Source: Astatotilapia calliptera
Taxonomy: Eukaryota > Chordata > Actinopteri > Cichliformes > Cichlidae
Direction of reading: 5' to 3'
Assembly: GCF_900246225.1 (NCBI RefSeq)
Contig: NC_039302.1
Span: 40,752,267-40,816,266, forward strand
DNA length: 64,000 nucleotides
Position 1 is the first letter of the stretch. Every line of letters starts with the position of its first letter. Positions 61,167 to 64,000 of the stretch are shown here, in pieces. Position numbers and translations under genes: made by a program. The notes beneath the pieces were generated by a model. The model was not told where the DNA came from. It saw nothing but the letters and a program-made list of their open reading frames with translations, and ran no database searches.

Positions 61167-63661
61167 TGATCACTTGAACATTAACAGGCCTGCAGCATGA
61201 AGTGCAGCAAAGAAACCAATGTGGGAAATTGCTACTGTAACTGTAAGAAGGTCAAAACTACAAGGATAACATCAGGGTTACTAAAATAAAAAGAATGGCA
61301 GCTTTTCTGAAAGTTTTAGGAGCTTTTTGGTGTCATGTGCACTCAAGGTACTTGGCACATGATTTGGTAGTCCAGAAAGTGCTACGCAGAGCTTTCTAGG
61401 CCCATGTTTGCATGTTACAGCTGTGCACTGTCACCAAGGGCCAATGTCTAAAATATTAACAACAACTAATGTGGGCAATCCTTGATTATGTTTATGCTGT
61501 TGTTAGCTGTTTAGCTTAGCCCCTGAAAAATTGATAATATACAATGATGGTTTTGTTTTTTCCTGCCATCATTTCCTTTTGTTTTCAAGCCTACTTTCCA
61601 ACCAGTCAGCAATTGAGCTACACAAGGAGACTTCCTAAATGGGCAATTTGCTGATGGCTTTTGGACTGCACACACGTGCGTCTCTGTAGCCTCTGTGGGC
61701 ACTGAATCCTTCTTTCTACCACAGGGCTGCACCTTTCTGGTCCCCCTCAAGAATATGACCCAGTCCCCTTTAATGTCTCCTTAATCATTGCTCATGCTGC
61801 CTGTGTGCATGCCCAAAGTTTAAAACTAATCATAAATGTCATAATCTTTTTTTTTTTTTTTTTTTCCTCCTAAATCTTTTTCCGAATTCCTAAACTAAGG
61901 TTTGAAAACTTTAAAAGCTGGATCAAATAGGTTCTTCCCCTCACTTCTTGACACAAGAGTTTCAGTGAGGTAGGGAGTGGATTTATGAAGAGAGCAGTAG
62001 GAAGGTTAGGTGAACGCGCTGACCTCAACACGAGGCAAGTGTCATTCTTTTCAGATATTATGATGTACTTCCTCTTTATTCACTTTCTGCTTCAGTTTGC
62101 CCTCATCTAACTGTGAAAACCTTCAACACAATAAGCCCTTACAGCCATTTCCATAGGAACCACACTCACAAAGTATGCCCTTCCTTCTCTTGTGTGATTG
62201 TATGGATGTGAAACTAGAGTGGCAAGAACACAAACACATTCCTCCAATGGAGCAGCACTTCATGCTTCTTACAGCTTATACTTACACCCTGCAATCAAAC
62301 ATAGTAAAATGTGCCTATGTTGCCACATTTAGACGAGCACACCCCCTGAGCTCAGACAGCTCTGTCAATGAAAGAATGGGGGTGTTATTAATTTGATTAA
62401 ACGTCTGTGAGTTATGCCTTCATTAAACTTCATCAAGGCTAATTAGTATCCTGGCATTGAGATGTGCGACCCACTAAAATGCTCTTCAACTAACCACCTC
62501 TGATGACACTGTCATAATAGTCACCCACTTTGAACATGTAACATAATCATGCTCAGTTATTAGTTAAATCTTTAGTTAGTTTTACGATCATTTCTACACA
62601 ATAGCTCAAAATCATCCATGCAGATATTTTGTCTTTATTCTGAAGTTTGAGAAACTAGCACAGACTTTAATTTACTGATCGCCACTTACAAACCTGTTAA
62701 ACTTACAGCTGAATAACTGTGGGTAAAATAAAGCAGTACAACTTCAGAGAAAGTATCTCTTTTAATGTGGGCATTTGTACCAGACTGTCACTGCGAAAAA
62801 GTACCGAGGATGAAGTCCTCGACTTGATTTACCAGCTGATGTTCCAATTCTATTGCTATTATGCAACCAATTCAGTATGCGACCAGATGTGAAATATAGA
62901 CACAACCTTTCCATCTGTGAAAAACAGCCAGGAAACAGTCTTTGGAGAACACAATGAGGGACAAGGCTTCTGGGACATGGCTGAGAAGCTGAGAGGCAGG
63001 AGCTGTCTAGGTTACTTTAGTGTTTGTTTGTTTTTTTTAATTCTTCTGGTACCTGACTGGGTTGACTAGTGTACTTTTAATAATACTTACAAATCCTGTT
63101 TAATGACTCCAAGTATCCAGATGCCAGTCAATGCCAGTATCCAAGTGAATGAGTAATACAACTCCCCCACTCAGAGCAGTTATAAAGGGGCAAAATATCC
63201 ATAGAGGTCAAAACCATCTCCTGTACCAGGCTGTAACTAAGCGTTTTGTTTACTTGTAATGCCCCAACTTACAACCTAATAAAAGGCAAGTGAAGCAGCA
63301 AATCTTGCAAACTAACTGGTACAACTTGAGAAGTGTTCTTATAAAAAAGGTGAAATTTATGATAACACACCCTCCCCAGTATGGTCCAGTATAAACAGGC
63401 CAAAGTAATGGGAGGTGAAGAGAAGACCCATAGCTGTAAAGTCAATTTCCTTCTCACCTTCATGCAACAGCAGCTCCTTCAGACTAAAGTTACAGCACTG
63501 ACATTCACAACTCCACATATTTTATCCAACACACATGCACGCACGCATACAACCACAACAAGGATTTTTACATGCTCCTCTTAGTCCCCTGTGTTCCCCT
63601 CTGCTCTCTCTTTGGTCTCTGTGCAGCTATGAAACTTTATCTGGGGGAACACAAGTGCAAG

Positions 63662-63663
<2 letters not shown>
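61167..63663. other. lrp4 intron 2 (inferred), no feature recognised
   Basis: Only chance open frames and a T run at 61849-61865 are seen. Confidence 0.35.

Positions 63664-63714
<51 letters not shown>
63664..63714. repeat. (AC)25 microsatellite
   Basis: Uninterrupted AC tract. Confidence 0.97.
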
Positions 63715-63715
<1 letters not shown>

Positions 63716-63846
63716 CCACAGCTGAACTGCAGTTTCCACATGATCTCCAAATTGTAATTAGATCAGACGTTTACACAGATAGCTTCATAGGCACAGTCCA
63801 CTAGGCCACTTTGCCTCCACTCCCATCTTCATGAGTTTCTCTCAGA

Positions 63847-63870
63847 CACACACACACACACACACACACA
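63847..63870. repeat. (AC)12 microsatellite
   Basis: Uninterrupted AC tract about 130 bp from the previous one. Confidence 0.95.
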
Positions 63871-64000
63871 GATTCCTCCAGCGTGATTCAGGAGAACTCT
63901 GCTTTGTCTGGAAATTGCTGAGAAATTAGTTAAGGTTCAAACAACACAAACTATAATGCAACAATTCTGCAGGGAGGACAATGTATCTTTCTGTGTTTAT

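Overview
This window looks like teleost fish genomic DNA. The evidence is small AT-rich introns, very long (CA)n and (GA)n microsatellites, and several repeat types typical of ray-finned fish: hAT-like MITEs with 8-bp target duplications, decayed Tc1-like transposase, tRNA-headed SINEs with a (ATGG)n or (ATT)n tail, and L2-type LINE 3' tails. A percomorph, possibly a cichlid, is my inference from repeat style and not a demonstrated assignment.

One large gene dominates the window: lrp4 (low-density lipoprotein receptor-related protein 4), on the minus strand from 45373 (most 5' exon present) to the TGA at 8676-8678. I could place 36 coding exons with AC/CT flanks (GT/AG on the minus strand). 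All junction phases agree across 5,495 coding bases: two bases of a split codon, 1,830 sense codons and the stop. In order they encode LDLa repeats 2-8, two EGF modules, four YWTD beta-propellers separated by EGF modules, a short Ser/Thr/Pro stalk, one membrane helix, and a cytoplasmic tail with an NPSY sorting motif and a C-terminal SEV PDZ ligand. The signal peptide and first LDLa exons were not found, so they probably lie beyond 64000; intron 2 would then be longer than 18.6 kb. LRP4 is the muscle receptor for agrin, activates MuSK at the neuromuscular junction, and modulates Wnt/BMP signalling through sclerostin and related ligands.

Region by region: 1-4560 contains a possible unidentified minus-strand transcription unit (candidate exons at 1360-1452, 1837-1892, 2331-2420, 2998-3096 and about 4430-4490, with a CCAAT-bearing GC-richer stretch near 4500), two SINE-like copies and a U6 snRNA pseudogene. 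4560-5650 holds a repeat motif and a Tc1-like relic. 5650-8675 is probably lrp4 3' UTR and downstream sequence. 8676-45373 is the lrp4 body with TEs in its introns. 45374-64000 is intron 2 of lrp4 (inferred), carrying hAT-like elements, a Tc1-like relic and microsatellites. I found no tRNA gene, CRISPR array or convincing second protein-coding gene.

No clearly novel biological system was found. The most useful leads are the unassigned exon chain at 1360-4490, four hAT-like families with intact ends and target duplications, and the U6-derived locus.
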